A DNA stretch of 64,000 nt, from the NCBI GenBank assembly GCA_015231795.1, contig JADGAX010000002.1, forward strand, positions 62,001 to 126,000, read 5' to 3'. Numbering within the stretch: the first letter of the stretch is position 1; each line of letters begins with the position of its first letter. The notes below the pieces were generated by a model. The model was not told the DNA's origin, made no database searches, and worked only from the letters and a program-made list of their open reading frames with translations. This DNA is from Alphaproteobacteria bacterium. Lineage in GTDB: Bacteria > Pseudomonadota > Alphaproteobacteria > Rhodospirillales > WMHbin7. Below are positions 36,380-44,444 of the stretch, piece after piece. A program made the translations under genes and the position numbers.

Positions 36380-37252
36380 TCAGCCTCCCCAATCCTGGCC
36401 GCGATCCTTGGGCATCACCCGGCGCAGCGTGTAAACGTCGCTATTTTCCAAGTCGTCGCGATGGCCCTCGAAGCCGGGCCATGGGTCCCAGGGCGCCGAA
36501 ATCAGCTTGCCGGTCAGGCCGTCGCTGTCGCCTGACGCCAGCCAAACGCAAAGCGCCGCCGCCTTCTCCAGGGGAGAGGCTTTCCCGGAATCCACCATGC
36601 CCTTGATGCGGTTGTAGAATGCCTCGCCCACCGTCTCGGGTCCCGCCGCCAGCAACTGGTCGGTCAAGCGCGTATCCAGCACCCCCGGAGCGATGGCGTT
36701 GACGTCGATCTTGTGATCTTGCAGTTCCATGGCCAAGGTTTCTGTAAAGCGCACCACGCCCGCCTTCGAGGCGGCATAGGCGCTGATGCGGGGAAGCGGG
36801 TTGGTTGCCCCGCCGCCGGACAGATTGACGATCTTGCCGTAAGCCGCCGCCTTCATTGCGGGCACCACGGCGCGGCAGACATAGACAAGCCCCATCAGAT
36901 TGATGGCGATGGCGTCGGCCCACTCCTTCCAATCGATGCTTTCAATGGGTCCAAGCGGGCCGTAGACGCCCGCATTGTTGACCAATACATCAATGTGGGC
37001 GAATTCCTCCAGGGTAGCGGCCACCAGCGCATCCACCTGTTCCGTTTTGGCGACGTCGCAGGACATCGCGAAAACGCGCTGCCCTGGCTTGGCCTTGGCG
37101 CGAAGCGCGTCTGCCGCCTCGTCCAGCTTGGCTTTGTCGCGGGCACATATGGCAAGCCCGGACAAGCCCGCCTCCAAATACGCTTCGGCGATGGCGAAGC
37201 CCAGGCCCTGATTGGCGCCGGTCACGATGGCGGTGCGGTTGTGCAAAGTCAT
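36380..37252 (-). CDS. Short-chain dehydrogenase/reductase
   Basis: The 290-residue SDR has the cofactor loop TGANQGLG (about residue 11-18), NNAG, the catalytic serine in NLSGGG and YAASK with Tyr and Lys. The C-terminal ~45 residues (from WDPWPGF) are longer than in simple SDRs. It overlaps the dehydrogenase-like gene upstream by four bases. Its substrate is probably the product of the neighbouring sugar enzymes. Confidence 0.88.
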   Translation of the reverse strand: MTLHNRTAIVTGANQGLGFAIAEAYLEAGLSGLAICARDKAKLDEAADALRAKAKPGQRVFAMSCDVAKTEQVDALVAATLEEFAHIDVLVNNAGVYGPLGPIESIDWKEWADAIAINLMGLVYVCRAVVPAMKAAAYGKIVNLSGGGATNPLPRISAYAASKAGVVRFTETLAMELQDHKIDVNAIAPGVLDTRLTDQLLAAGPETVGEAFYNRIKGMVDSGKASPLEKAAALCVWLASGDSDGLTGKLISAPWDPWPGFEGHRDDLENSDVYTLRRVMPKDRGQDWGG

Positions 37253-38520
37253 GCGGGCGTTCCGATGGTGACGTAGCGGATGGATTTCGCCGAAGCCAGA
37301 TGGCCCAAATGGCGGTCGGGGTCAAGCAGCAGGGGCGTTTCCATGCCCGTCAGCAGCATGACCTCGGAAAGATCCTTGAATTCCGGCCAGGCCGTCGCGA
37401 CCACCGCCGCTTCGACGCCTTGCAAGGCGTCGGCCAGCGACGTGGCCAGGATCAATCCGGAAACGGGCGACGTGGCCACCTTGGGGTCATAGGCCACGGG
37501 TCGCGCCTTGGCCGCGATCAGCCCACGCGCCAATTCCACGCCCAACGAGCGGCGAACGGCGTCGGTGCCCGGCTTATAGGCCAGCCCAAGAATGGCCACG
37601 CGCCGCCCGGCCAAATCGCCCCACAAATGCTCGAGGGTCCTGAGCGGCCATTGTCGATGCGCGTTATTGCTGCCCGGCACCGATTTCAGCATGGCGGCGC
37701 CGGTGCCGAACTGATCGGCCAGTTGCCCAAGAAAGGCGATGTCGCGGGCCAAGGTGCCGCCCGCGAAGGCCGAACCTGGGCGAATATAGGCCTTGGGGCC
37801 GATTCTTGGCTCGGCCTTCAGCGCTCTTTCGACATCCGCCGCGTCGGCACCGATGCGCTCGCAAAGCACCGCCACCTCATTGGCGAAGGTAACGCTGACC
37901 GCCAGAAAGGAATTGAGCGCATGTTTGACCATCTCAGCGGAAGCGCAAGACATCCACAAGATGTTGGGACAGACGCCTGCGATCATGGGTTCCAGCGCGG
38001 CTTTCACCCAAGGGGCTTGCGTTCCCACGATGATGCGCTCGGATTGCAAGAAGACGTCGATCGCCTTGCCCAGGCGCAAATTCTCGGGCGACACCGCCAG
38101 GCCGATGGCCTTGCCCTTTGGCAGCAATCCTTCCAACCGCTTGGCGGTGCCCGCCGAAAGCTGCGAGGAAATCAGCAGCACCGCGCCACCGTCCATATGG
38201 GGCAACACGCTTTCAATCTGGCGCACCACGTAATCGACGTCGGCATTGTCGTCGTCATCGACCGGCGTGTCGAAGGTGACCCACACCACGGCAGAACCCT
38301 TGACTGCCGCTGGATCGGTCGAGAAGGAAAGGCGCTGTGCCGCCAGCCCCTCGGCCAGCAGGTCGTCAAGACCCGGCTCGAACAAAGGGGCCTTGCCAGC
38401 ACCCAGGTCAGCGACGACCTTGGCGTCGGGATCGATGCCCACTACTTCGTGGCCCAGCTTGGCCAGACAGGCCGCCGTCACCGAACCCAGATGCCACAAG
38501 CCTTGAACGGCGATTTTCAT
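37249..38520 (-). CDS. Nucleotide-sugar dehydrogenase homologue without catalytic Cys/Lys
   Basis: The 423-residue protein follows UDP-glucose/GDP-mannose dehydrogenase from end to end (N-terminal NAD fold, SPENLRLG, MVKHALNSFLAV, C-terminal domain with GLAYKPGTDAVRRS). However, the catalytic cysteine of GFGGSCFPKD is Thr256 (SAFAGGTLARD), the neighbouring lysine is arginine, and the lysine of the FLATK motif is Ser209. The NAD loop is GLWHLG instead of GYVG. It cannot perform the usual four-electron oxidation through a thioester. It may do a single oxidation, an epimerisation or bind a sugar nucleotide. ATG 38520 overlaps the epimerase stop. Confidence 0.85.
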   Translation of the reverse strand: MKIAVQGLWHLGSVTAACLAKLGHEVVGIDPDAKVVADLGAGKAPLFEPGLDDLLAEGLAAQRLSFSTDPAAVKGSAVVWVTFDTPVDDDDNADVDYVVRQIESVLPHMDGGAVLLISSQLSAGTAKRLEGLLPKGKAIGLAVSPENLRLGKAIDVFLQSERIIVGTQAPWVKAALEPMIAGVCPNILWMSCASAEMVKHALNSFLAVSVTFANEVAVLCERIGADAADVERALKAEPRIGPKAYIRPGSAFAGGTLARDIAFLGQLADQFGTGAAMLKSVPGSNNAHRQWPLRTLEHLWGDLAGRRVAILGLAYKPGTDAVRRSLGVELARGLIAAKARPVAYDPKVATSPVSGLILATSLADALQGVEAAVVATAWPEFKDLSEVMLLTGMETPLLLDPDRHLGHLASAKSIRYVTIGTPA

Positions 38521-39491
38521 GAACGGCGCTCCAGCACCCAGGGATTGGCCTTGATCCAGCGAACGGTGCGGCGCACGCCCTCTTCGATGCTGCATTTGGG
38601 CTGCCAGCCCAAGGCCATGATCCTTTTAGGGCTAAGCCAGATGAAGGGATTGTCGCCGATCCAGCCCCGCTCGCCGCCCTCGAAGGTAAATTCGGGCGTC
38701 ACGCCCAACTCGTCGCAAATTACCTTGGCCGAATCGATCACCTCGACATAGCCGTCAAAACCCAGGTTGAAGACGTTCACCTTCTCCTGCGCCTTGGTCA
38801 TGGCCAGCAGCATGGCGTCGATGCAATCGCCGACATGCATGTAGGATTTGCGCTGACGCCCGTCGCCCAGAATATGCAGGCGCTTGGGATCCGCCATCAA
38901 CTTCTTGATGAAATCGAAGACATGGCCATGCGTATAGCGTTCTCCCAGCACGGAGACGAAGCGGAAGATGTAGCCGGAAAGGCCGAAACCCTCGGCATAG
39001 GCAGCGATCAGCCCCTCGCCCGCCAGCTTGGAAGCGCCGTAAAGCGAGGTTTGAATGGGAAAGGGCGCATCCTCGGGCGTTGGTATGACGGCGGCCTCGC
39101 CGTAAACCGAGCCGGTGGACGAAAATCCGATGCGTTTGACGCCATTGGCCCGCATCGCCTCCAACACGTTGAAGGTGGCGATGGTGTTCTGTTCCAGATC
39201 GCGCCTGGGGTGATCGGTGCCAAAGCGCACATCGGCATTGGCCGCCAGATGAAAGACCGTTTCCGCCCCCGCCATCGCATGGGTCATGGCGGGCAGATCG
39301 AGCACGTCGCCCCGGATCAGTTTGAAATTAGGATGCTTTTGCGCTTCGGCGATGAATTCCACGAAGCCGGTCGACAGATTGTCGTAGGCCGTGACCTTGT
39401 GGCCCAGGGCCAGCAGGCGGTCGGCTAGATTGGAGCCGATATAGCCAGCGCCGCCCGTGATGAAACAATGGCCCAGACTGGTTGAATCCAC
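38517..39491 (-). CDS. NAD-dependent epimerase/dehydratase (GalE-like)
   Basis: The 324-residue extended SDR has ITGGAGYIGSN, SSTGSVYG with the catalytic serine/threonine and YGASKLAGE with Tyr and Lys, and the sugar-nucleotide-binding C-terminus. It acts on a nucleotide sugar (epimerase or 4,6-dehydratase type). GTG 39491 is chosen for its GGGGG ribosome site and family length; an in-frame upstream start adds 40 residues of poor sequence. It is the first gene of the seven-gene operon that ends at 32527. Confidence 0.88.
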   Translation of the reverse strand: MDSTSLGHCFITGGAGYIGSNLADRLLALGHKVTAYDNLSTGFVEFIAEAQKHPNFKLIRGDVLDLPAMTHAMAGAETVFHLAANADVRFGTDHPRRDLEQNTIATFNVLEAMRANGVKRIGFSSTGSVYGEAAVIPTPEDAPFPIQTSLYGASKLAGEGLIAAYAEGFGLSGYIFRFVSVLGERYTHGHVFDFIKKLMADPKRLHILGDGRQRKSYMHVGDCIDAMLLAMTKAQEKVNVFNLGFDGYVEVIDSAKVICDELGVTPEFTFEGGERGWIGDNPFIWLSPKRIMALGWQPKCSIEEGVRRTVRWIKANPWVLERRS

Positions 39492-39613
39492 GCTATTTCC
39501 CCCTTGAAAGAGGCCCGAAACTAGCGGCAAAGGGGGGGAGGGGTCAACCCTTGGCGCCTTAGCTAGCCTGACAGCTAGAATAATCCTGGACAAAGGGACG
39601 GCATATGGCATAG

Positions 39614-40264
39614 ATGCCTGATATTGTTAAGGTCGCCAACATGTCTATGAAGTTCCTTGTTCCGCTGATCGATTGGGTTCTGGCATCTCCAAAAATGTTC
39701 GAGATGCATCAGACGAAAATTAATCATTACGAGGACATCGCCGACGAATTCAGCGAGTACCTAAGCGTTGGCAACCAGAAAATTCTGGACATCGGTTGTT
39801 CGACCGGCACATGCGCCAGCCAGATCATCGATTTCGCCAGCAACGACTATACCGGAATCGACATCCATCCCGGCTACACCGAGGCCGCCGCCAAGCGCTT
39901 TGCAAACGCAAAGTTCCTGCCGATGGACGCCAGAAGCCTTTCCTTCGGCAATGCCTCGTTCGACCTCATCGTCATCGTCGGCGTTCTGCACCATGTGCCA
40001 GATGACATCGCCCTGGCCGCCATGCGTGAAGCCGCCAGGGTGGTTAAGCCAGAGGGTCATATTCTGCTCGCCGAACCCGTCTTCACGCCCGGTCGCTGGA
40101 TCAGCAACTTTCTGAACCATCTGGACCGGGGACGCTTCATTCGCTCACCCGAAGACTATAGAAAGTTGCTGGGGCCGGTTAAAATCGAGCGTGAACGCTT
40201 CTTTGACCTGGACGTCACATTTTGCAAGCATCGCCTGCTGTCTTTTGTTATGCGGCCAAGCTAA
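39614..40264 (+). CDS. Class I SAM-dependent methyltransferase
   Basis: The 216-residue protein has the Rossmann-type SAM motif ILDIGCSTGTCA (about residue 57), the acidic motif II and DLIVIVGVLHHVPDD, typical of Methyltransf_11/25 enzymes. Possible starts are ATG 39614 and 39641 (the second has AAGG upstream). It is divergent from the heptose operon and ends tail-to-tail with the next methyltransferase, whose stop codon overlaps its own. The acceptor is unknown; a glycan or lipid is likely from context. Confidence 0.83.
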   Translation: MPDIVKVANMSMKFLVPLIDWVLASPKMFEMHQTKINHYEDIADEFSEYLSVGNQKILDIGCSTGTCASQIIDFASNDYTGIDIHPGYTEAAAKRFANAKFLPMDARSLSFGNASFDLIVIVGVLHHVPDDIALAAMREAARVVKPEGHILLAEPVFTPGRWISNFLNHLDRGRFIRSPEDYRKLLGPVKIERERFFDLDVTFCKHRLLSFVMRPS

Positions 40265-41181
40265 ATTTTTCTGCAGGTCAGAACGTAGCGGATGCCGAAG
40301 GGCAGAAATATCATCCTTCGCATGCGGGCCTCAAAGGCCATCACCCAGGCCATCAAGTGGCTGGACCGCGTGTTGGCATTCATTTTTGCGACAATCTCTG
40401 GGGCTTTGTCTGATGCCGCGCCGAAACGCAACCGGCTGATTTTCTTGGTCAGCCAAAAAGCCGGGTAAACCAACGATCCCAGAAAGGTCTGCTCGATCAC
40501 CTGCAACCCCGCCGCCTGCGCCAGGCTGCGCAGCATAGCCGCGTCATATCGCCGATGATGCAGCCAGTAGGCGTCGTAGAAATCGTACAAGTTGGACCCG
40601 GCGGGCACTTCGATCACCGCTACGCCGCCGGGCTTCAACATGCGCGCCACTTGCCGCATGGCCAGCGCATCGTCATCGATGTGCTCCAGCACGTTAAGCA
40701 GAACGATGGCATCGGCAAAACCGTCGGCCAGCGGCGCTTGGCGCAGGTCGAACTGCAACAGAGGAATGTTTTGCAAAGTGTGCAGGCGCTGCTGCGCCAG
40801 TGAAATGACGTAGTCGGCGCCAATCAGCCGCGCCTTTGGAAAAAGCCGTCCGATTTCCGCCAACAGCCGCCCGTCGTTGAAGCCAATTTCAAGGATCGTC
40901 GAATCGGTTTCCTGGGCGACATGCGACTGAAGCTGTCCAAGCGTCCAACGACGCGACGCCAGATCAATAGGGTGGTCAGCGCCGCCCATTGATTCCTTCA
41001 CCTCGGAATGTTCGTCGCTCCAGCCAGATTCCGCCATGTTGTAGACAAGAATCCGCGTTTCCCCGTTCGCTGTTTGAAAGGCGCCGTCTTGCCAAACCGC
41101 AGCGCTCCCGCCTTCCTTGGCAGAAGGAAAGGTCATGCCATCCGACTTGGCGACAGGCGGCGCAGCCTGCAGGTCAGTCAA
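40261..41181 (-). CDS. SAM-dependent methyltransferase
   Basis: The 306-residue protein has a ~100-residue N-terminal extension, then ILEIGFNDGRLLAEIG (SAM motif I), and LLNVLEHIDDDALAM, then PGGVAVIEVPAG. The C-terminal ~80 residues are basic and amphipathic, which suits membrane association (WLTKKISRLRFG). It overlaps the radical SAM gene upstream by eight bases, so the two are co-translated and may act on the same molecule. Confidence 0.83.
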   Translation of the reverse strand: MTDLQAAPPVAKSDGMTFPSAKEGGSAAVWQDGAFQTANGETRILVYNMAESGWSDEHSEVKESMGGADHPIDLASRRWTLGQLQSHVAQETDSTILEIGFNDGRLLAEIGRLFPKARLIGADYVISLAQQRLHTLQNIPLLQFDLRQAPLADGFADAIVLLNVLEHIDDDALAMRQVARMLKPGGVAVIEVPAGSNLYDFYDAYWLHHRRYDAAMLRSLAQAAGLQVIEQTFLGSLVYPAFWLTKKISRLRFGAASDKAPEIVAKMNANTRSSHLMAWVMAFEARMRRMIFLPFGIRYVLTCRKI

Positions 41182-42670
41182 GATGCACCCCTAGGCTTCT
41201 CAGAGTCGTATTCTCATAAGCCGCGCTCTGTTGCTGCAGGTTCTCGCGTCGGCCAAACCAAGAGGCGATTTCTTTCCCCATCAGCTTGGCGCCAATCCTG
41301 GCGACATTGCCGAAGCCGAAATGCGATACCAGCCCCCAGGCCTTCCGGGGGGTGGAATGAGCGATGAACAGGGCGCGACGCTGCAGTTTGGCCAAATCCT
41401 CGGGCTTCAACCCACCCACCTCCATGACGCCGCCGGCATAGCGTGAATAGCGCGTGTAGTCCTTGGTCAGCAGCTTCAACCCGTTCTCGCCTCTTTCCGC
41501 CATGCTGAACAGTTCGGTTCCCGGATAGGGAATGGCGATGGCCATTGGGGCGAAGCGAATTTCTGGAATTGAGCGCACAAAGCGCGCTGTCTTCATAACT
41601 GTGCGCACCGTGTCGCCGGGATTTCCCATCATGACGCCGCACAAGGTCGAGATGCCTAACCGCTTGCATAGCCTAAAGGCGTTGCGCATGTCTTCGGGCC
41701 TTACTTCCTTCTTCATCAAACGCAGCACCTCAAGGTCAGCACTCTCCACGCCAAAGGACAGCCTGATCAGGCCGGCGCGCTTCATCAGGCGCAGCAGCGG
41801 CTCGTCAACAAGATTGGCTCTCGTCTGCCCCTCCCAGGTTACGTTGACATTTCTGGCGATCAATTCGTGGCACATGCCCTCGATCAGTTTGCGATTGAGG
41901 GTCAGCGTGGAATCAAGCGTCATGAAATGACTGATGCCATATTGCTCCTTCACATGCAGCATCTCGTCGACCACGCTTCTGGGCGTACGCTTGCGCAACG
42001 CCCGTCCCGTATTCGAAGGCTCGGAGCAAAAGACGCATTTGAATGGGCAGCCGCGCGTCAACTCAATGGTGGCGACGGGGATGACGCCCTGACCGGGCAC
42101 TTCGAAAATGTAATCGCCGGGGTTAACCTTGGACCGAGCCGGATAGGGAAGGTCATCCAGCTCGCGGGTAAATGCGCGGTCGCCGTTATAGCGAACCTGA
42201 CCATTCTCGCGGTAAAGAAGGCCCTTTATGCCACCTAGGGCTTCCTTCTTCTCAAGCGCCGTCATCAGTTCGACCAAAGTATCGTGGCCCTCGAGAACGG
42301 CGGCATAATCGAATTCGGGGGCAAAGGCCTCTTCGCGCAACACATTGATGTGCGGACCACCTGCAATGATGGGCAGCCCAAGGCGCTTCTTGAACTCTGC
42401 CGCAAACAGTCTCGTGATGTGAAAGACCGGCGAAGTCGCCGTAATGCCGATCAGTTCGGCGCCGCTTTCCTTGACTCTGCGGCAAACTTCTTCAAAGGGC
42501 AGTTCCTCAACCTCGAGGTCCAGAACCACGCTTTCGTGGCCGGCCTTGTCCACCGACGCAGCTAGGCACAAAAGTCCCATGGGCGGGTAAAGCGCAAACC
42601 GCTTGGCGACGCCCTTGTATTCACGGGCCGAGGCATCGGACCAAGGCGTCTGGATCAAGGCAATTTTCAT
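41174..42670 (-). CDS. B12-binding-domain radical SAM protein (first)
   Basis: The 498-residue protein has an N-terminal B12-binding-like domain (about 1-140: IALIQTPW, then GITATSPVFHITRLFA, IIAGGPHINV) and a radical SAM core with C208-P-F-K-C212-V-F-C215. The C-terminal part resembles the lipid- or hydrocarbon-modifying members. Enzymes of this class methylate or cleave unactivated carbons. It is coupled to the methyltransferase that follows. The substrate is unknown; a lipid or glycan is suggested by the neighbours. Confidence 0.85.
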   Translation of the reverse strand: MKIALIQTPWSDASAREYKGVAKRFALYPPMGLLCLAASVDKAGHESVVLDLEVEELPFEEVCRRVKESGAELIGITATSPVFHITRLFAAEFKKRLGLPIIAGGPHINVLREEAFAPEFDYAAVLEGHDTLVELMTALEKKEALGGIKGLLYRENGQVRYNGDRAFTRELDDLPYPARSKVNPGDYIFEVPGQGVIPVATIELTRGCPFKCVFCSEPSNTGRALRKRTPRSVVDEMLHVKEQYGISHFMTLDSTLTLNRKLIEGMCHELIARNVNVTWEGQTRANLVDEPLLRLMKRAGLIRLSFGVESADLEVLRLMKKEVRPEDMRNAFRLCKRLGISTLCGVMMGNPGDTVRTVMKTARFVRSIPEIRFAPMAIAIPYPGTELFSMAERGENGLKLLTKDYTRYSRYAGGVMEVGGLKPEDLAKLQRRALFIAHSTPRKAWGLVSHFGFGNVARIGAKLMGKEIASWFGRRENLQQQSAAYENTTLRSLGVHLD

Positions 42671-42886
42671 TCCAACAACTCTTTAAGCCACAGCATAGGC
42701 CGATTAACTGCCGTATATACATAACTGGGTTCGGCGCGCGCTTCCGACAAGAGGAGCCTTATTTGCGCGCCTACCGCCACCCGCACCGACAAGATAGCTT
42801 CATTTACACGGAGTCATCTACTCTTTTCAAGACGGTATGCGTGATTCTGGGCTTGGCGCCCTGTTCGTTCAATCTAGCAGAACACG

Positions 42887-44329
42887 CTATCCTTTGGCCA
42901 CCATGCGCCAAAAGACATTCAGCAGATATGGAAGTTCTCGCCAGATGGCTCGAGATTTCGTCAGCCTGAATTTAACGCTGAATCCGTACCAGCCCCAGAA
43001 CAAGGCCCGATAGAACCCAGTCAAGGGAAGATCGCACAGGAAGCGGGTGAAGGGCCGAAGAAAGGGAAACTCAACGATCAAGCCGAACAGCTTGTGCAGA
43101 TTCTCGACCCGGCGCTTTTCCCCGGCATCCTTAAAATCAAGCATCGATGATCGTTTGTTGGTTTCCGTGTACTCAAGTTCCCCGGAAAGGTAGCCGTTGT
43201 TTCTCGCATATGCCTCGATCGGGGTGCCGGGATAGGGATAAAGGATCGAAGACCAGCCGTAAGTCGGTCGGATGGCGATATTGAGATCCAACGTTTCCAG
43301 ATCAATTTCAAACGGGTTGCTGACCGGCAGGCCAATCAGATTCTGAGTTGTCAGCTTGACGCCATGCAACTTTAAAATGCGCGCAGCCTTCATGACTTGT
43401 TCGTTGGACAGATTGCGCTGCAAGATTTCGTTGGCCGCTTTTTCGTTACCGCTTTCAATACCCATCCAAACGAGCGTTAGCCCGGCATCAGCCAAAGCGG
43501 CAATATCCACCTCGCGGATGGCGTTGGCGCGCATTGCGGCAAAGAAGGGCAAGCCAATTTTTTGCTTGTAAAGATCCCGGAATTCGTCAATCCAGCCCAA
43601 AGGCTTCTGATTGAAAACATCATCAACGAAGGCGACAGTCTCCAGACGATAATGTTCTTTCACCCAAGCGATCTCATCGACGACCTGCTTGGCCGTGCGG
43701 GCGCGCAAAACCTTGCCTAGACCCTTGTGGTCCTCGTTGAACCGGGCATTGAAACAGTAGGCGCAATGATAGGGGCAGCCCCGCCCCGCCATAAAATATT
43801 TAATCCCGGAACGCGCCAAGTTCGGATCGGCGTCGTAGATGATCCGGCGGTCAGGAAAGGGAAGCTCGGCCGGGTCGACCAGCGGAGCCAGGGCGTTGCG
43901 GTAGATCACCCCCCTGTGCCTTACATGAAAAGTTGGGGTTTCCCACCAGGGTTCTCCTGCCTCTAGACGACGGCAGAGCTCAACGAAAGTCGTATCTCCT
44001 TCGCCAATGCACAGCGCATCGATATTCTCGTCTTCAAGAAAGTCGTGGCGAAAAATTGAGTGCGGCCCGCCAAAGACGGAAATAAAGGAGAATTGGCGCT
44101 TTAGATCGCGATTTAATTCAGCGAGGGCCACATGTTCGCCGGTCATGGCGCTATAGCCGATGACTTGGGGAGCAAAGCTCGAGATTATCTGGGCAAAGTC
44201 CTTTGCAGGCGTCGGCCCGAGGATGGCGAGGCGCACCTCATGCCCCGCAGACTTAAGCACGGCGCTTAGTTGGCTGATGGCCAGCCTTTCAACCGCAATG
44301 GAATCTTTGAAAATCAGAAGGATGCGCAT
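42887..44329 (-). CDS. B12-binding-domain radical SAM protein (second)
   Basis: The 480-residue protein again starts with a B12-type domain (SAMTGEHVALAE; SVFGGPHSIF) and has C185-P-Y-H-C189-A-Y-C192, then a TIM barrel with DDVFNQKPLGWIDEFRDLY and GIESGNEKAANEIL. Its C-terminal ~80 residues (FLRPFTRFLCDLPLTGFY) are membrane-like, as in enzymes acting on lipids. It is not adjacent in coding to the first one (216 bases apart) but lies on the same strand and may be in the same transcript. Confidence 0.85.
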   Translation of the reverse strand: MRILLIFKDSIAVERLAISQLSAVLKSAGHEVRLAILGPTPAKDFAQIISSFAPQVIGYSAMTGEHVALAELNRDLKRQFSFISVFGGPHSIFRHDFLEDENIDALCIGEGDTTFVELCRRLEAGEPWWETPTFHVRHRGVIYRNALAPLVDPAELPFPDRRIIYDADPNLARSGIKYFMAGRGCPYHCAYCFNARFNEDHKGLGKVLRARTAKQVVDEIAWVKEHYRLETVAFVDDVFNQKPLGWIDEFRDLYKQKIGLPFFAAMRANAIREVDIAALADAGLTLVWMGIESGNEKAANEILQRNLSNEQVMKAARILKLHGVKLTTQNLIGLPVSNPFEIDLETLDLNIAIRPTYGWSSILYPYPGTPIEAYARNNGYLSGELEYTETNKRSSMLDFKDAGEKRRVENLHKLFGLIVEFPFLRPFTRFLCDLPLTGFYRALFWGWYGFSVKFRLTKSRAIWRELPYLLNVFWRMVAKG

Positions 44330-44359
44330 GCGCGCAACATAGCCGATCGATGCGCTTTT

Positions 44360-44402
44360 GCATACCCAGACCGATTGACTTGAGGTGGGGGGAAGGGTAT
44401 GC
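44360..44402. promoter_or_regulatory. Inverted repeat in the divergent promoter region
   Basis: GCATACCC (44360-44367) and GGGTATGC (44395-44402) are perfect 8-base inverted arms 27 bases apart. The right arm covers the -10 box of the plus-strand promoter, so a regulator binding here would control the 571-residue-frame membrane protein and possibly the divergent radical SAM gene. Confidence 0.45.
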
Positions 44403-44403
44403 T
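44375..44403 (+). promoter_or_regulatory. Sigma-70-type promoter of the large membrane protein
   Basis: TTGACT (44375-44380) and TATGCT (44398-44403) are 17 bases apart. It lies 42 bases before GTG 44445 and downstream of the alternative start at 44385, which supports the later start. Confidence 0.6.
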
Positions 44404-44444
44404 TCGGCGGCAGATATTACCATTTAATATCAAGGGGTTCTTGG

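Noticed and set aside
37300-38751. 483-residue open frame opposite the dehydrogenase-like gene
   Set aside because: Mirror frame of a high-GC gene; rich in Gln, His and Arg and without a domain; the minus strand encodes a clear family member.
39540-39600. Short inverted repeat (CTAGC/GCTAG) before the methyltransferase gene
   Set aside because: Five-base arms are expected by chance; no matching site elsewhere was seen.
42763-42969. 68-residue frame between the radical SAM genes
   Set aside because: Overlaps the end of the minus-strand radical SAM gene and has no domain or ribosome site.
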